Shown in pieces: positions 7,639 through 17,648 of a stretch of 64,000 nucleotides of DNA. Below the pieces are notes generated by a model. It made no database searches and had not been told where the DNA came from. It was given only the letters and a program-made list of their open reading frames with translations. Numbering within the stretch: position 1 is the first letter of the stretch; each line of letters opens with the position of its first letter. This DNA comes from Rhabdothermincola salaria (GTDB taxonomy: Bacteria > Actinomycetota > Acidimicrobiia > Acidimicrobiales > Acidimicrobilacustridaceae). The stretch is from contig NZ_JAJQXW010000001.1 in NCBI RefSeq assembly GCF_021246445.1, positions 496,001 to 560,000 on the forward strand. Reading direction: 5' to 3'. The translations under genes and the position numbers were made by a program.

Positions 7639-8316
7639 TCAGCCGGAGAGCCCGGAGAGGCCGTTGCCGAGGACCTTGGCGCCGAGCAGCAGCAACACCA
7701 CGGTCATGATGGCGGCGTTGTGGTCGGTCATGAACCGACGCACGGAGCGGAGGCTCCGGGAGGCAGGGGCCGGGGCGACGAGGGAGAACACCACCGACCC
7801 GACCACGCTGAGCGAAGCGATGGCGACGAAGGCCGCCACCGCCAGCGCCTCACCATCGGCCTCGAGCCCGGCCTGGGCGATGGAGGCGGCGGCGGCCAGG
7901 GTGAGCACCAGGTTCTTGGGGTTGGCCGCCGAGAGGGCCAGGCCGAGCACCAACGCCCGGCCGGGGCCCATGGCGTCGATGCCGGCCATCCAGCCGGGCA
8001 TCTCGGGGGTGCTGCCCGGCGCCGGTCGCTTGCGCCACTGGCGGCCCGCCATGGTGAACAGCGCGACGGCGAGGGCCATCTGCAGCCAGTTCACGCCGGT
8101 CGCGACGTCGGAGTCGGGGTCGCTGGCCCCTCCGGCGACGAGGACCACGAGCACGCTCACCACGCTGAGCCCGACCACCCAGCCCACCGCGAACGTCGGT
8201 CCTGCGGACCGGGCCCGGGGGCCGGCCAGCACCATCACCACCGCCACGACCGGGAAGGGACTGAGAGCGACCGCCATCGCCGTGGGTAGCAGATCGGCGA
8301 TCGCGTCGACGGTCAT
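7639..8316 (-). CDS. GAP (LysE-like) family integral membrane protein
   Basis: This 225-residue protein has about six hydrophobic helices and starts at an ATG at 8316. The opening LLPTAMAVALSPFPVVAVVMVL, the NPKNLVLTLAAAASIAQAG segment and the terminal helix LLLLGAKVLGNGL match the GAP/Sap family, relatives of LysE exporters that include the mycobacterial sulfolipid-1-addressing protein. The family is thought to move small molecules or lipids across the membrane; the substrate is unknown. It is convergent with the thioredoxin/CcdA-like gene (10-bp gap) and divergent from the DUF389 gene. Confidence 0.8.
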   Translation of the reverse strand: MTVDAIADLLPTAMAVALSPFPVVAVVMVLAGPRARSAGPTFAVGWVVGLSVVSVLVVLVAGGASDPDSDVATGVNWLQMALAVALFTMAGRQWRKRPAPGSTPEMPGWMAGIDAMGPGRALVLGLALSAANPKNLVLTLAAAASIAQAGLEADGEALAVAAFVAIASLSVVGSVVFSLVAPAPASRSLRSVRRFMTDHNAAIMTVVLLLLGAKVLGNGLSGLSG

Positions 8317-8406
8317 CGTGGGGAGTCTGGCAGCGGCGTCGGGCCTGGTGGGTGAGCGCCCGCCCGATGCCCGACAACAGGCGGTCCGCGTGCCAGGATT
8401 CCCGCC

Positions 8407-9387
8407 GTGTTGAGCCTCTCCGATGCCGACATCGCCCGCATGCGGGGCCAGCTCTTCTTCGAGGGCGACGGAGCCGCCCACAAGCTGAGCCGCTACTGGT
8501 TGCTGTTGTTGTTGGCCGCGGTGATCGCGTCGGCGGGGGTGGTGGCGGACTCCACCGCCACCGTCATCGGCGCCATGATCGTGGCGCCGCTCATGGTGCC
8601 CATCCTCGGCACCCTGCTCGGGGTGGTCCTCGCCGATCGCGACAACCTCATCCGCTGCGTCGTGCTCGTGGTGGCCGGTTCGGCCGCGGTGGTCGGTGTC
8701 GGCTACCTGCTCGGGGTGCTGGTCGAGCCGATCGTGGCAGCCTCCACCAACGGCCAGGTGGCCGGTCGGGTGTCGCCTCGCCTGGTGGACCTGATCGCCG
8801 CCCTCGCGACCGGGGCGGTCGGGTCCGTCGCCCTCGCCCGGGAGGACATCTCCGACACGCTGCCCGGCGTCGCCATCTCCATCTCGCTCGTGCCGCCCCT
8901 GGCCGTGGTGGGCCTGACGCTGGAGTCGGGGGCGCCCGAAGAAGCGTTCGGGGCGCTGCTGTTGTTCCTCACCAACGTGAGCGCCATCCTCGGCAGTGGC
9001 CTGGCGGTCATGGCCGCCTACCGGGTGCACCGTCTGGTGGAGCCCCGACCCGAGGGGTCGGTCCGGACGCTCCGCCGGGGTCGGGCCACCGCGGCGATCA
9101 TCGTGAGCCTCGTGGTCATCTCCATCCCTTTGGGGCTGACCTCGGCCCGGGTGACCGCCGACCGCAACACCGAGGCGACCGTCGACCAGGTGGTCGGCTC
9201 CTGGGCCGAAGCCGCCGGCTGGGACCTCGTGGGCATCACGACCACGTCCGAGGGAGTGTCCGTGAGGGTCACCGGCCAACTGCCCGAACCCGAGGTGGGG
9301 GACCTGCGCGCCGAGCTCGACACGGCCGGCCTGGCCGGCACGGAAGTGGAGCTCGAGCTCATCCCGGTGACCCGCCTCACCCTCTGA
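8407..9387 (+). CDS. DUF389 family membrane protein
   Basis: This 326-residue protein starts with GTG. Its six or seven transmembrane helices include the diagnostic DUF389 segments SAGVVADSTATVIGAMIVAP and ISLVPPLAVVGL. A C-terminal soluble domain (about residues 255-326) follows the last helix. DUF389 proteins occur in bacteria and archaea and have no established function. The gene is divergent from the GAP gene, with a 90-bp spacer, and precedes the P-type ATPase by 133 bp. Confidence 0.88.
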   Translation: MLSLSDADIARMRGQLFFEGDGAAHKLSRYWLLLLLAAVIASAGVVADSTATVIGAMIVAPLMVPILGTLLGVVLADRDNLIRCVVLVVAGSAAVVGVGYLLGVLVEPIVAASTNGQVAGRVSPRLVDLIAALATGAVGSVALAREDISDTLPGVAISISLVPPLAVVGLTLESGAPEEAFGALLLFLTNVSAILGSGLAVMAAYRVHRLVEPRPEGSVRTLRRGRATAAIIVSLVVISIPLGLTSARVTADRNTEATVDQVVGSWAEAAGWDLVGITTTSEGVSVRVTGQLPEPEVGDLRAELDTAGLAGTEVELELIPVTRLTL

Positions 9388-9520
9388 AGCCAGATCCCGG
9401 CCGGCGCCGGTTGGGTCGAAAGGCCCTGCGTCCGCGACGAGGCCGGCGGGTAGGGTCGAACCCGGAGTGCCGGGAAGTCTGGTCGGCTCGTATTCGTGGA
9501 CCGCCGACGAAAGGCGACCG

Positions 9521-12307
9521 ATGACCAGCACCGCACGCGAGGCCACGAGCCTGGCGGAGGTCGACGAGGCCGACCACCACGCCCTGGCCTCCCACGAGGT
9601 CATCCTCCTCCTCGAGACCGACGTCGATCGCGGCCTCGATACCGCCGAGGCCGAGCGTCGAGTCGGGCGCTACGGGCCGAACGAGCTCGACGCGGCGGCC
9701 ACGGCCGGCCCCATCCGGCGTCTGCTGCGACAGTTCAACCACCCCCTGATCTACGTGCTGCTCGTGGCCGGGGTCGTCACCCTCGTGTTGGGCGAGTACA
9801 TCGACTCCGGGGTGATCTTCGGGGTGGTCGTGGTGAACTCGATCGTCGGGTTCATCCAGGAGGCCAAGGCCGAGGCCGCCCTGGACGCTCTGCGGTCGAT
9901 GGTGCGCACCGACTCGCGGGTGCGGCGCGACGGGTCCAAGCAGACGCTGCCGTCGGTCGACCTGGTACCGGGGGACGTGGTCTTCGTGGAAGCGGGGGAC
10001 AAGGTCCCCGCCGACCTGCGCCTGGTGGAGGTGAGCGAGCTGCAGGTGGACGAGTCGGCCATGACCGGTGAGTCCGTCCCCGTGCAGAAGGACGAGGTCG
10101 CGCTCGACCCGACCACTCCGGTGGCGGATCGTCGGAACATGGTCTACTCGGGCACCCTGGTCACCGCTGGTACCGGGGTGGGTGTGATCGTGGCCACCGG
10201 CGCGCGCACCGAGCTGGGCGAGATCCATCGTCTGGTGGGCACGGCCGACCGGCTGGCCACCCCGTTGACCAAGAAGCTGACGTGGTTCTCCAAGGTGCTC
10301 ACGGCGGCGATCCTGGGTCTGGCCCTGGTGACGTTCCTGATCGGGTTGGCACGGGGCGAGAGCGGTGTGGACATGTTCACCGCTGCCGTCGCCCTGGCCG
10401 TGGGATCGATCCCCGAGGGGCTCCCGGCCGTCGTGACCATCACCTTGGCCATCGGCGTGAACCGGATGGCTCGCCGGCAAGCCGTGATCCGTCGCATGCC
10501 GGCGGTGGAGACGCTGGGCAGCACGACGGTGGTGTGCTCGGACAAGACCGGCACCCTGACCGAGAACCAGATGACCGTCCGAGTCATCTGGACCGCGGAC
10601 ACCCGCTACGAGGTGACCGGCTCGGGCTACCAGCCCGAAGGGATCATCCGGGTGCTGCCGGAGGGCGTTGGCTCCGCCGACGGAGAGGGTGGTCCCGACC
10701 GCGGTGGGGTGGACCTCGACGAAGAGGGGGCGCTGCACTGGACCCTGACCGTCGGCGTCGCGTGCAACGACGCCCGCCTCAACCGAGAGGGGGAGACCTG
10801 GACCGTGGTGGGGGACCCCACCGAAGCGGCCCTCCTGGTGGCGGGAGCCAAGGCGAACATCGACCGCAAGGAGCTGAGTCGCGCGCTGCCTCGACGCGGC
10901 GGGATCCCGTTCAGTTCCGATCGCAAGTACATGGTCACCGTCCACGAGGACGGGCAGGAGCAGCGGCGGGTGGCCGTGAAAGGCGCGGTGGAGCGGGTTG
11001 TCGAGCTGTGCCGCCAGGAGCTCCTCGCCGACGGGTCGACCCGGCCGGTCGACCCCGACCGCGTCCACGAGGCGGCCGAGGAGCTGGCGGCCGAGGGCCT
11101 GCGGGTGCTGGCCACCGCCACCGGCCACATCGATCCCGACGTGGCCCCCGATGTCGAGAACATGCGGGGGCAGCTGGTCTTCACCGGGCTGCAAGCCATG
11201 CTCGACCCGCCCCGTCAGGCGGCCATCGACGCCGTCGGCGCCTGCCAACTGGCCGGTATCGACGTGAAGATGATCACTGGCGACCACGCCACCACCGCGA
11301 CGGCCATCGCCGAGCAGCTCGGCATCCTCGGTGAACGCGACGACGGCGACGTGCTGACCGGCCCCGACCTGGCCGAGCTCAACCCCGAGGAGTTCCCGGG
11401 CGCCGTGGAGCGGGCGTCGGTCTTCGCTCGGGTGTCGCCCGAGCAGAAGCTCCGCCTCGTCGAAGGGCTGCAGTCTCGGGGGCACGTGGTGGCCATGACC
11501 GGCGACGGGGTGAACGACGCCCCCGCCCTCCAGCAGGCCGACATCGGCGTGGCCATGGGTCGGGGAGGGACCGAGGTCGCCAAGGAAGCGTCGGACATGG
11601 TCCTCACCGACGACGACTTCGCCACGATCGAGGCGGCCATCGAAGAGGGCCGGGGGGTGTGGGACAACCTCAAGAAGTACATCGTGTGGACCGTGCCGAC
11701 GAACATGGGCGAAGGCCTCGTCATCCTGTCCGCCATCGTGCTCGGGCTGGCCCTGCCGATCCTCCCGGTGCAGATCCTCTGGATCAACATGACGACGGCC
11801 CTGGCCCTCGGCCTCATGTTGTCGTTCGAGCCCAAGGAGCACGGCATCATGCGCCGGCCGCCGCGCGACCCGTCCGAACCGCTCTTCAGCGGGACCCTGG
11901 TCGCCCGGATCTTCATGGTGGCCGGTCTGCTGGTCGGCGGCGCGTGGTGGATCTTCGAGTGGGAGCAGGGCAACGGCGCGCCGATCGAGGAGGCCCGAAC
12001 GGCCGCCGTCAACATGTTCATCGCCATCAAGATCGCGTACCTGCTCAGCTGCCGTTCGCTCACCCAACCAATGCGCGAGATCGGGTTCTTCTCCAACCAC
12101 TGGCTGCTGTTCGGGATCGCGGTCCAGGTGGCCGGCCAGATGGCCATCACCTATCTGCCGTTCATGAACACGGTGTTCGGCACGGCGCCGCTCAGCCTCG
12201 GCGCGTGGGGTCTCATCGTCCTCGGAGGGGCGGTGGCGCAGGCGGTCGTGACGACGGACAAGACCGTCCGACGTCGTCTCGCCGAACGGGCGGCCGCCTC
12301 GACCTGA
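9521..12307 (+). CDS. P-type cation-transporting ATPase (P2 type)
   Basis: This 928-residue ion pump starts at the ATG at 9521, preceded by GAAAGG at a good distance; the open frame reaches back to 9467. Domain order is cation-ATPase N-terminal domain, actuator loop with MTGES, the M4 motif PEGLP, the phosphorylation loop DKTGTLTENQ, and the hinge GDGVNDAPALQQADIG, then four C-terminal helices. PEGLP in M4 and the overall layout are those of P2-type pumps related to SERCA/PMR1 and Na+/K+-type ATPases. M6 reads ILWINMTTALALGLM, common in bacterial pumps of uncertain ion specificity. Ca2+ or Na+ export is plausible but not proven. Confidence 0.92.
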   Translation: MTSTAREATSLAEVDEADHHALASHEVILLLETDVDRGLDTAEAERRVGRYGPNELDAAATAGPIRRLLRQFNHPLIYVLLVAGVVTLVLGEYIDSGVIFGVVVVNSIVGFIQEAKAEAALDALRSMVRTDSRVRRDGSKQTLPSVDLVPGDVVFVEAGDKVPADLRLVEVSELQVDESAMTGESVPVQKDEVALDPTTPVADRRNMVYSGTLVTAGTGVGVIVATGARTELGEIHRLVGTADRLATPLTKKLTWFSKVLTAAILGLALVTFLIGLARGESGVDMFTAAVALAVGSIPEGLPAVVTITLAIGVNRMARRQAVIRRMPAVETLGSTTVVCSDKTGTLTENQMTVRVIWTADTRYEVTGSGYQPEGIIRVLPEGVGSADGEGGPDRGGVDLDEEGALHWTLTVGVACNDARLNREGETWTVVGDPTEAALLVAGAKANIDRKELSRALPRRGGIPFSSDRKYMVTVHEDGQEQRRVAVKGAVERVVELCRQELLADGSTRPVDPDRVHEAAEELAAEGLRVLATATGHIDPDVAPDVENMRGQLVFTGLQAMLDPPRQAAIDAVGACQLAGIDVKMITGDHATTATAIAEQLGILGERDDGDVLTGPDLAELNPEEFPGAVERASVFARVSPEQKLRLVEGLQSRGHVVAMTGDGVNDAPALQQADIGVAMGRGGTEVAKEASDMVLTDDDFATIEAAIEEGRGVWDNLKKYIVWTVPTNMGEGLVILSAIVLGLALPILPVQILWINMTTALALGLMLSFEPKEHGIMRRPPRDPSEPLFSGTLVARIFMVAGLLVGGAWWIFEWEQGNGAPIEEARTAAVNMFIAIKIAYLLSCRSLTQPMREIGFFSNHWLLFGIAVQVAGQMAITYLPFMNTVFGTAPLSLGAWGLIVLGGAVAQAVVTTDKTVRRRLAERAAAST

Positions 12308-12400
12308 CGGGGAGCCGTCTCGGCTCGGTCCGCCTGGCGGCGAGGGCTACGGTTGCGCTCGGCCTGCGTCGGTGCGGCCCCCCGAGACCCGAGGAACACG

Positions 12401-12922
12401 ATGAACAAGGCGACGTTGCGCACGCTCAGTGCGGCCGACCAGGACCTGTTGCGCGAGACCGAACCGGCTCGGCTCCGGGAGCTCGACGAGGACGACCTGC
12501 TGGCGTTGCACGCCCGGATCCGTCGGGCCCGCAACAAGTACGCCAAGAACTACCGCCGCCAAGCGGCGTCGCGCGTCACCGCCGACAAGAGTCGGGCGGT
12601 GGCCAGCAAGGCCAACCAGCGCACGTCGGCCAAGGCCGAGGTCTACGAGGACGCCCTGGCCCGGGTGAGCCGTCACCTGGCCAAGGCCGCCCGTCAGAGC
12701 GCCGAGGCCCTGAAGTCCGAGCGTCTGGCCGCCGCACGCGGCCAGAAGGGCAAGGGCAAGGGCGCGTCGGCCAGCAAGGGCAAGGGGCGAGCCAAGGCCT
12801 CGTCGGCCAAGAAGGGCGACGCCAAGGACAACAAGAAGTCCCGCACCCCGATCTCGAAGCGGTCCTCGGCCTCGGCGCGTTCCACCACCCGCCGGGCTCA
12901 GGCGAAGCGGGCCGCCAAGTGA
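12401..12922 (+). CDS. Actinobacterial conserved protein with Lys/Ala/Ser-rich basic tail
   Basis: This 173-residue protein starts at the ATG at 12401. The first ~110 residues are helical and charged (RTLSAADQDLLRETEPARL, DEDDLLALHARIRRARNKY) and look like a family I have seen widely in actinobacteria without assigned function. From about residue 110 the chain becomes low-complexity and strongly basic, with runs of Lys, Ala, Gly and Ser (KGKGKGASASKGKG), like the tails of histone H1-like bacterial proteins. DNA or RNA binding is therefore possible but inferred from composition only. Its stop overlaps the next GTG start as GTGA. Confidence 0.75.
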   Translation: MNKATLRTLSAADQDLLRETEPARLRELDEDDLLALHARIRRARNKYAKNYRRQAASRVTADKSRAVASKANQRTSAKAEVYEDALARVSRHLAKAARQSAEALKSERLAAARGQKGKGKGASASKGKGRAKASSAKKGDAKDNKKSRTPISKRSSASARSTTRRAQAKRAAK

Positions 12923-13116
12923 CGGGCCCGATGCCCGCCGCCGGCATCGGCGAGAACCTCTACCTGGCCGAGAACGCCTCCACCCTCAGCTACACCGTCG
13001 ACCTCACCATCGGTGGCGACTCGTGGTCCTACGCCGAGACCACCATGCTGCGCATGCGCGAGTTCGACGAACCCTTCCCCCACACCGACCACAACACCTT
13101 GCACCGCGTCGCCTGA
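12919..13116 (+). CDS. Small beta-rich hypothetical protein
   Basis: This 65-residue frame is coupled to the basic-tail protein by a GTGA overlap (GTG 12919-12921, stop 12920-12922). It has alternating beta-type segments (TLSYTVDLTIGGDSWSYAE) and ends PHTDHNTLHRVA. It reads like the C-terminal strands of a lipocalin-like barrel rather than a complete fold, so it may be a fragment. No partner N-terminal part is visible upstream. I cannot assign a function; an ATG at 12931 is an alternative start. Confidence 0.55.
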   Translation: MTGPMPAAGIGENLYLAENASTLSYTVDLTIGGDSWSYAETTMLRMREFDEPFPHTDHNTLHRVA

Positions 13117-13137
13117 CGCGCCCCTGGAGCTGCTCCC

Positions 13138-13473
13138 ATGATCCGATCCCTCTCACGCGCCGCGCTGGCGGCCTCAACGATGGTGGCCGCCCTGGTCCTG
13201 GTCGCCGCGCCGGCGAGCGCCCATCCCGGCCACTCCAGTGGTGACGTCGGCGACGACGTCCGCCATCTGGTTTTCGGTGTCGACCACACGATCGTGGCGG
13301 TCACCCTCGCCGTGACCGTCGTCGCGCTCGTGGCCCTCGGTGTGCTCTCGTGGTTGGCCTCGGTCGGGCGCTCGCCTGTGAAGGTGCCGAAGGGCTTCGC
13401 GACCGGCGTGGCCCGCACCGGGTTCGGGCTGGGAGCTCTGGCCGCTGGTGCCGGGTTGCTCGCCGTTTCCTGA
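13138..13473 (+). CDS. Small exported membrane protein, hypothetical
   Basis: This 111-residue protein has a clear signal sequence (residues 1-28, ending PASA before HPGH) and two further hydrophobic segments (about residues 48-75 and 90-110). The mature N-terminus contains HPGH and FGVDHT, histidines reminiscent of the HupE/UreJ-type start, but the protein is too short for that family. Metal binding is only a guess. It lies 21 bases after the small beta-rich protein and may be in the same operon. Confidence 0.6.
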   Translation: MIRSLSRAALAASTMVAALVLVAAPASAHPGHSSGDVGDDVRHLVFGVDHTIVAVTLAVTVVALVALGVLSWLASVGRSPVKVPKGFATGVARTGFGLGALAAGAGLLAVS

Positions 13474-13482
13474 GTCGCCTCA

Positions 13483-16030
13483 CTACGACGTCGGCGGAGC
13501 CTGCAGCATCGGGGTGAAGCGGTGCGGTGGCACCGCCGGTGACCACAGGAAGCCCTGGGCCAGCTCACAGTCGAGCCCGAGCAGGGTGGCGCGCTGCTGC
13601 TCGGTCTCGACCCCTTCGGCGACGACCTCGATGCCGAGCAGCCGGGCCACTCCGCAGATGGCCCCCACCAGGGCGACGTCGTCGTCGTTGGGGAGGTCGA
13701 CCACGAAGGACCGGTCGATCTTGAGCTCGTCGATCTCGAGGCGCTTGAGGTAGGCCAGCGACGAGTAGCCCGTGCCGAAGTCGTCGATGGCGACGCGGAC
13801 CCCCATGGCTCGCAGGGCCTGGAGGGTGGCGGTGCTGGGTGTCGAGCACCTCCACCATCGTGCTCTCGGTGACCTCCAGGACGAGCTGGGTGGGGTCCAG
13901 CCCGCTCTCGGCGAGCGCATCGGTGACCACGCCGACCAGGTCGGGGTCGGCCAGCTGCCGGGCCGAGATGTTCACCGACACCGACAGGGCCCGCTCGTCG
14001 TCCGGCCAGGCCGCGGCGTCGTGGCAGGCCTGGCGCAGGATGGCACGGTCGATGGCGCCGATGAGGGCGATCTCCTCGGCGAGGGCGATGAAGTCGTTGG
14101 GTCCGACCGTGCCGATACCCGGACGTTCCCAGCGGGCGAGGGCCTCGGCTCCCACCACCGTGCCGTCCTGGATGCGGACCCGAGGCTGGTAGTGGGGGAC
14201 GATCTCTCCTCGGTCGAGGCCCTGACGCAGGGCGATCTCGGTCTCGAGGCGTCGGCGCGCCCGACCTCGGTCGGCCTGGTCGAACCAGGCGGTGTGGCTG
14301 GGGCCGTGGTCCCCGGCCGGGCCGAGGGCGCCGATGGCGTCGGACAGCAAGGCGTCGGCCTCGGTGCCGAGACGGGACGTGGCCACCCCGACCGAGATCG
14401 ACGGGCGCAGGACGTGGTGGTCGACGGCGACGTCGCTGATGGTGGCCCGCAGGGCGGCGATCCGCTCTTCGACGGTGGTGCGCTCGGCGAGACCGGGGCA
14501 CAGCACGGCGAAGCGGCCGTCGGTCAGGCGACCCACGAACTCGTCGGACGTGACGGCGTTCTCGAGGCAGCGGGCCACGTGCACGACGAGGGCGCCGCTG
14601 GCGTCGTGGCCGAGCGACTGGTCGACGCGGGCCAGCTCGTCGATCTCCATGGTCAGGACGGTGACCCGGCCGTCGAGGCCCTCACGCAGCGCCCGGCGAA
14701 GCCCCTCGACCACCGCGGTGCGGCTGGGCAGGCCGGTGAGGGGGTCGGTGAGGTCGGCCTCGATGTCGGCCTCGCGGCGGCGGGCCTGCTCCATGATGCT
14801 GGCGGCGATGTTGCGCACCTCGTGGACCAGGTCGGTGTCGAGGTCCTCGGGGGGTCGGTCGTCGCGGCCCATGACGAGGGCGACCACGTCGTCGCCACTG
14901 CTGGTGCGGCTTCGCGCCGCCGCCACCCAGCCTCGACTCGCGGGGCCGTGGTCGGCCGCGTCGACGGGTGGCGGCTGGAAGGGGAGGTGGGTGGCCAGGT
15001 TCCCGGAGGTCATGGCCCGGTCCAGCCAGGGCAGCGACGCCAGCGGGACATCGTGGATCATGGCGCGCACCTCGGGAGGCAGGCCCGGGTCGGCGCGGAC
15101 CCGCAGCCGGCCGTCGTGCACCGAGAGCAGGACGACCCGGCGGGCTCCGAGTCGCTCCTCGGCCAGTCGGGCGAGGTCCACCAGGACGTCGTCGACGTCG
15201 ACGCCGGCGACGGCCCGGGCCAGCAACCGGTCGACGCCCTGGCGGAACCGGGCGGCGCGGCGAGCCGACGAGATGTCGCGGATCACGATCTGGAGGTGCT
15301 GGCGGCCCTGCAGTTGCACGACGGTGACGCGGGCACCCACTTCGAGGGTGGCGCCGTCGTCGGCCAGGACGCGGTAGGTGTGGCGCACGACGCGGTCTGG
15401 TCGGCTCCGCACCGAGTCACGGTGCTGTTGGGAGCGGCCCAGGTCGTGGGGGTGCACCACGTCGGCGACGCGTCGGCCCACCACCGGCCGCTCGCGGGCC
15501 CGCAGCAGGAGCTCGGTCGCCTGGTTGGCGTAGACGACGACGCCCGCATCGACGAGCACGACGGCCTCGTCGAGGTTCTCGAGCAGGCTGCGGTAGCGGG
15601 CCCCGAGCTCGCTGCGCTCCTGTTCGGCCTCGACCCAGTCGGTGACGTCGAGGAGGAGCCCCTCGAGCAGGCCCTCGATCGCCGCCCGCCCTCCCTGCTC
15701 CCAGACCCAGCGCACCGCGCCGTCGGCCCGGCGGATCCGGTAGCGCAGGTCGTAGGGCTTCTCCGCGTCGACGGCGATGCTCACCTCGCGGTGCACCATG
15801 GCCAGGTCGTCGGGGTGGATGAAGGCGCTGAAGTCTCGCCCCACGAGGTCGTCGGGCGAGAGGCCCAGGAGGGCCCGGACCTCGCCCCACACGTGGCGCA
15901 CGGTGAAGTCGGCGTCGTGATCGCACAGGTAGGCGATCCCGGGCAGATGGGCGAGCACCGCGTCGGCCGCGCCCTCACCGAGGGTGGTCGCATCCTCGGG
16001 ATCCGGGGCTCTCCCCGCTGAAGTGGTCAC
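13483..16030 (-). pseudogene. Frameshifted PAS-PAS-GAF-GGDEF-EAL c-di-GMP phosphodiesterase-like gene
   Basis: The gene should encode about 848 residues: two PAS domains, a GAF-like region, a degenerate GGDEF domain and an EAL domain. GGDEF reads LTDGRF, so cyclase activity is not expected. EAL motifs are good (GAEALARW, VNISARQL, LEVTEST). The frame then shifts: after ACC (13838-13840) one extra base in the GGG run at 13837-13839 moves the remaining part (IDDFGTGYSSLAYL, KIDRSF, VAEGVETE) to another frame ending at 13483. With one base removed the length is exactly 849 codons. As given, the protein would lose the central EAL motifs. This is either a recent mutation or a sequencing error. The start is taken as GTG 16030. 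Confidence 0.82.
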
Positions 16031-16230
16031 GTGGTGTGGTGGCTCCCGACTGGTGGGGTGAGCCGTCGATCGCACCAGATTAGTGCGGGGCCCTCCGTCG
16101 GTGGGGATGTCCAGCCGACGGCGGGCCGTGCTCACCGGAGGAGACCAGGGGCACGCAGAGTGAGCCCTGGTCGTCGGAGGGCGGAGGGCCGTGCTGTCGG
16201 CGGGGCCGGAGCCGGTGCGAGACTTCGGGC

Positions 16231-17496
16231 ATGTCCCGTCCGGTGAGCCGTCGCCAGCTCCTCGGCGCGGCGGGTGCCGCCGCCGGGGGCTTCGTGGTGG
16301 GCGGCGTCGTGGGGCCCCTGGCGGCGGGCGGCACCGGGGCCGACGACGATCCTGCGCCGCGGGCCGACGCCACGGCGGTCGCCTTCCACGGCGCCCACCA
16401 GGCCGGTGTGGCCACCGCCCCCCAGGCCCACGTCGTGCTGGCCGGCGTCGACATCGCCGGTTCTGCGGCTGAGTTGGCCGCAGTGCTCGACACCTGGTCG
16501 GTGGCCGCCGCCCGGCTCACGGCGGGGGCCCAGGTGGGGGAGCGGTCGCCGAGCTCGCGGCTGCCCCCTGTCGACACGGGTGAGGCCGACGACCGTCCGC
16601 CGTCGCGGCTGACCGTCACCGTGGCGGTCGGGGCGTCGGCGTTCGACCGGTCGGATCGCTTCGGGCTGGCCGCCCGGCGGCCACCGGGCCTCGTCGAGCT
16701 GCCTGCGGTGGCGGGCGACGACCTCGATCCGCGCTTCTCCGGGGGTGACCTCTGCCTCCAGGTCGGTGCCGACGACCTCCAGGTGGCGTTGCACGCCGTG
16801 CGCAACCTGGTGCGGGTGGCCGAGGGGCGCGCCAGCGTGCGCTGGTCCCACGTGGGCACCGGGCCGCCGCCGGGGGCGGCACCGGTGGTCGGCGACGGCG
16901 CGTCGTCTCATCGCAACCTGCTGGGGTTCCGGGAGGGTACGGCCAACCCTCGCCCCGGCCGCCCCCGCTTCGACGACGCGGTCTGGGTGGCCGAGGGTGA
17001 CGACCCGTCCTGGATGGTGGGTGGCACCTATCTGGCGCTTCGCCGCGTCGACCTCGACCTCGGCGCGTGGGAGGAGCTGACCCTCCTCGACCGGGAGCGG
17101 GTGATCGGACGGCACCGCCGCTCGGGGGCCCCGCTCGGCGATGTCGCCGAGGACGCCCCTCTCGAGCTGGAGGCGGAGGGGCCCGACGGGCGCCCCGTCA
17201 CCGATCCCCGTTCGCACGTGGCCGTCGCCCACCGGGCGTCGCAGGGCCGACGACCGCTGTTTCGTCGCAGCTACAACGTGGTGGAGGGCATCCCGCAGGC
17301 CGAGGGGGCCGGCGCCGGTGGTCTGTTGTTCCTGGCCTTCTGCCGTGACCCGGCCGAGCAGTTCACCCCCGTGCTCGAGGCGCTCGCTGCCGGCGACCTG
17401 CTGGGCACCTACCAGCGCACCGTCGCGTCCGGTGTGTTCGCCGTGCTCCCCGGCCTGCGGCCCGGCGACTCCTGGTCCCAGCACCTGTTCGGCTGA
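16231..17496 (+). CDS. Tat-exported Dyp-type heme peroxidase (EfeB-like)
   Basis: This 421-residue protein starts with a twin-arginine signal (SRRQLLGAAGAAAGG). The mature part is a Dyp-type peroxidase: SSHRNLLGFREGTANPR is the distal heme motif, SHVAVAHR carries the probable proximal His, and RRSYNVVEG plus LLFLAFCRDP are typical C-terminal blocks. Dyp peroxidases oxidise dyes, phenols or heme with peroxide; EfeB members act in iron uptake. The catalytic aspartate of the GXXDG motif is replaced by Glu235 (GFREG), an uncommon but conservative change. No EfeU or EfeO gene is adjacent. It is divergent from the frameshifted sensor gene. Confidence 0.9.
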   Translation: MSRPVSRRQLLGAAGAAAGGFVVGGVVGPLAAGGTGADDDPAPRADATAVAFHGAHQAGVATAPQAHVVLAGVDIAGSAAELAAVLDTWSVAAARLTAGAQVGERSPSSRLPPVDTGEADDRPPSRLTVTVAVGASAFDRSDRFGLAARRPPGLVELPAVAGDDLDPRFSGGDLCLQVGADDLQVALHAVRNLVRVAEGRASVRWSHVGTGPPPGAAPVVGDGASSHRNLLGFREGTANPRPGRPRFDDAVWVAEGDDPSWMVGGTYLALRRVDLDLGAWEELTLLDRERVIGRHRRSGAPLGDVAEDAPLELEAEGPDGRPVTDPRSHVAVAHRASQGRRPLFRRSYNVVEGIPQAEGAGAGGLLFLAFCRDPAEQFTPVLEALAAGDLLGTYQRTVASGVFAVLPGLRPGDSWSQHLFG

Positions 17497-17648
17497 GCGG
17501 TGTCGGGGTCCGGCCGGGCTGACGCTCCGCCGGCCACGCGCTGTCCGCTGTCCGCCGTATGCGTCGTGCGTCGTGCGTCGTGCGCGTCTCGCCTCGGCGG
17601 GCCCGCCCGCGGTCGTCCGGCCGGTTCCGACCCATCGTCGGTTGTGAA

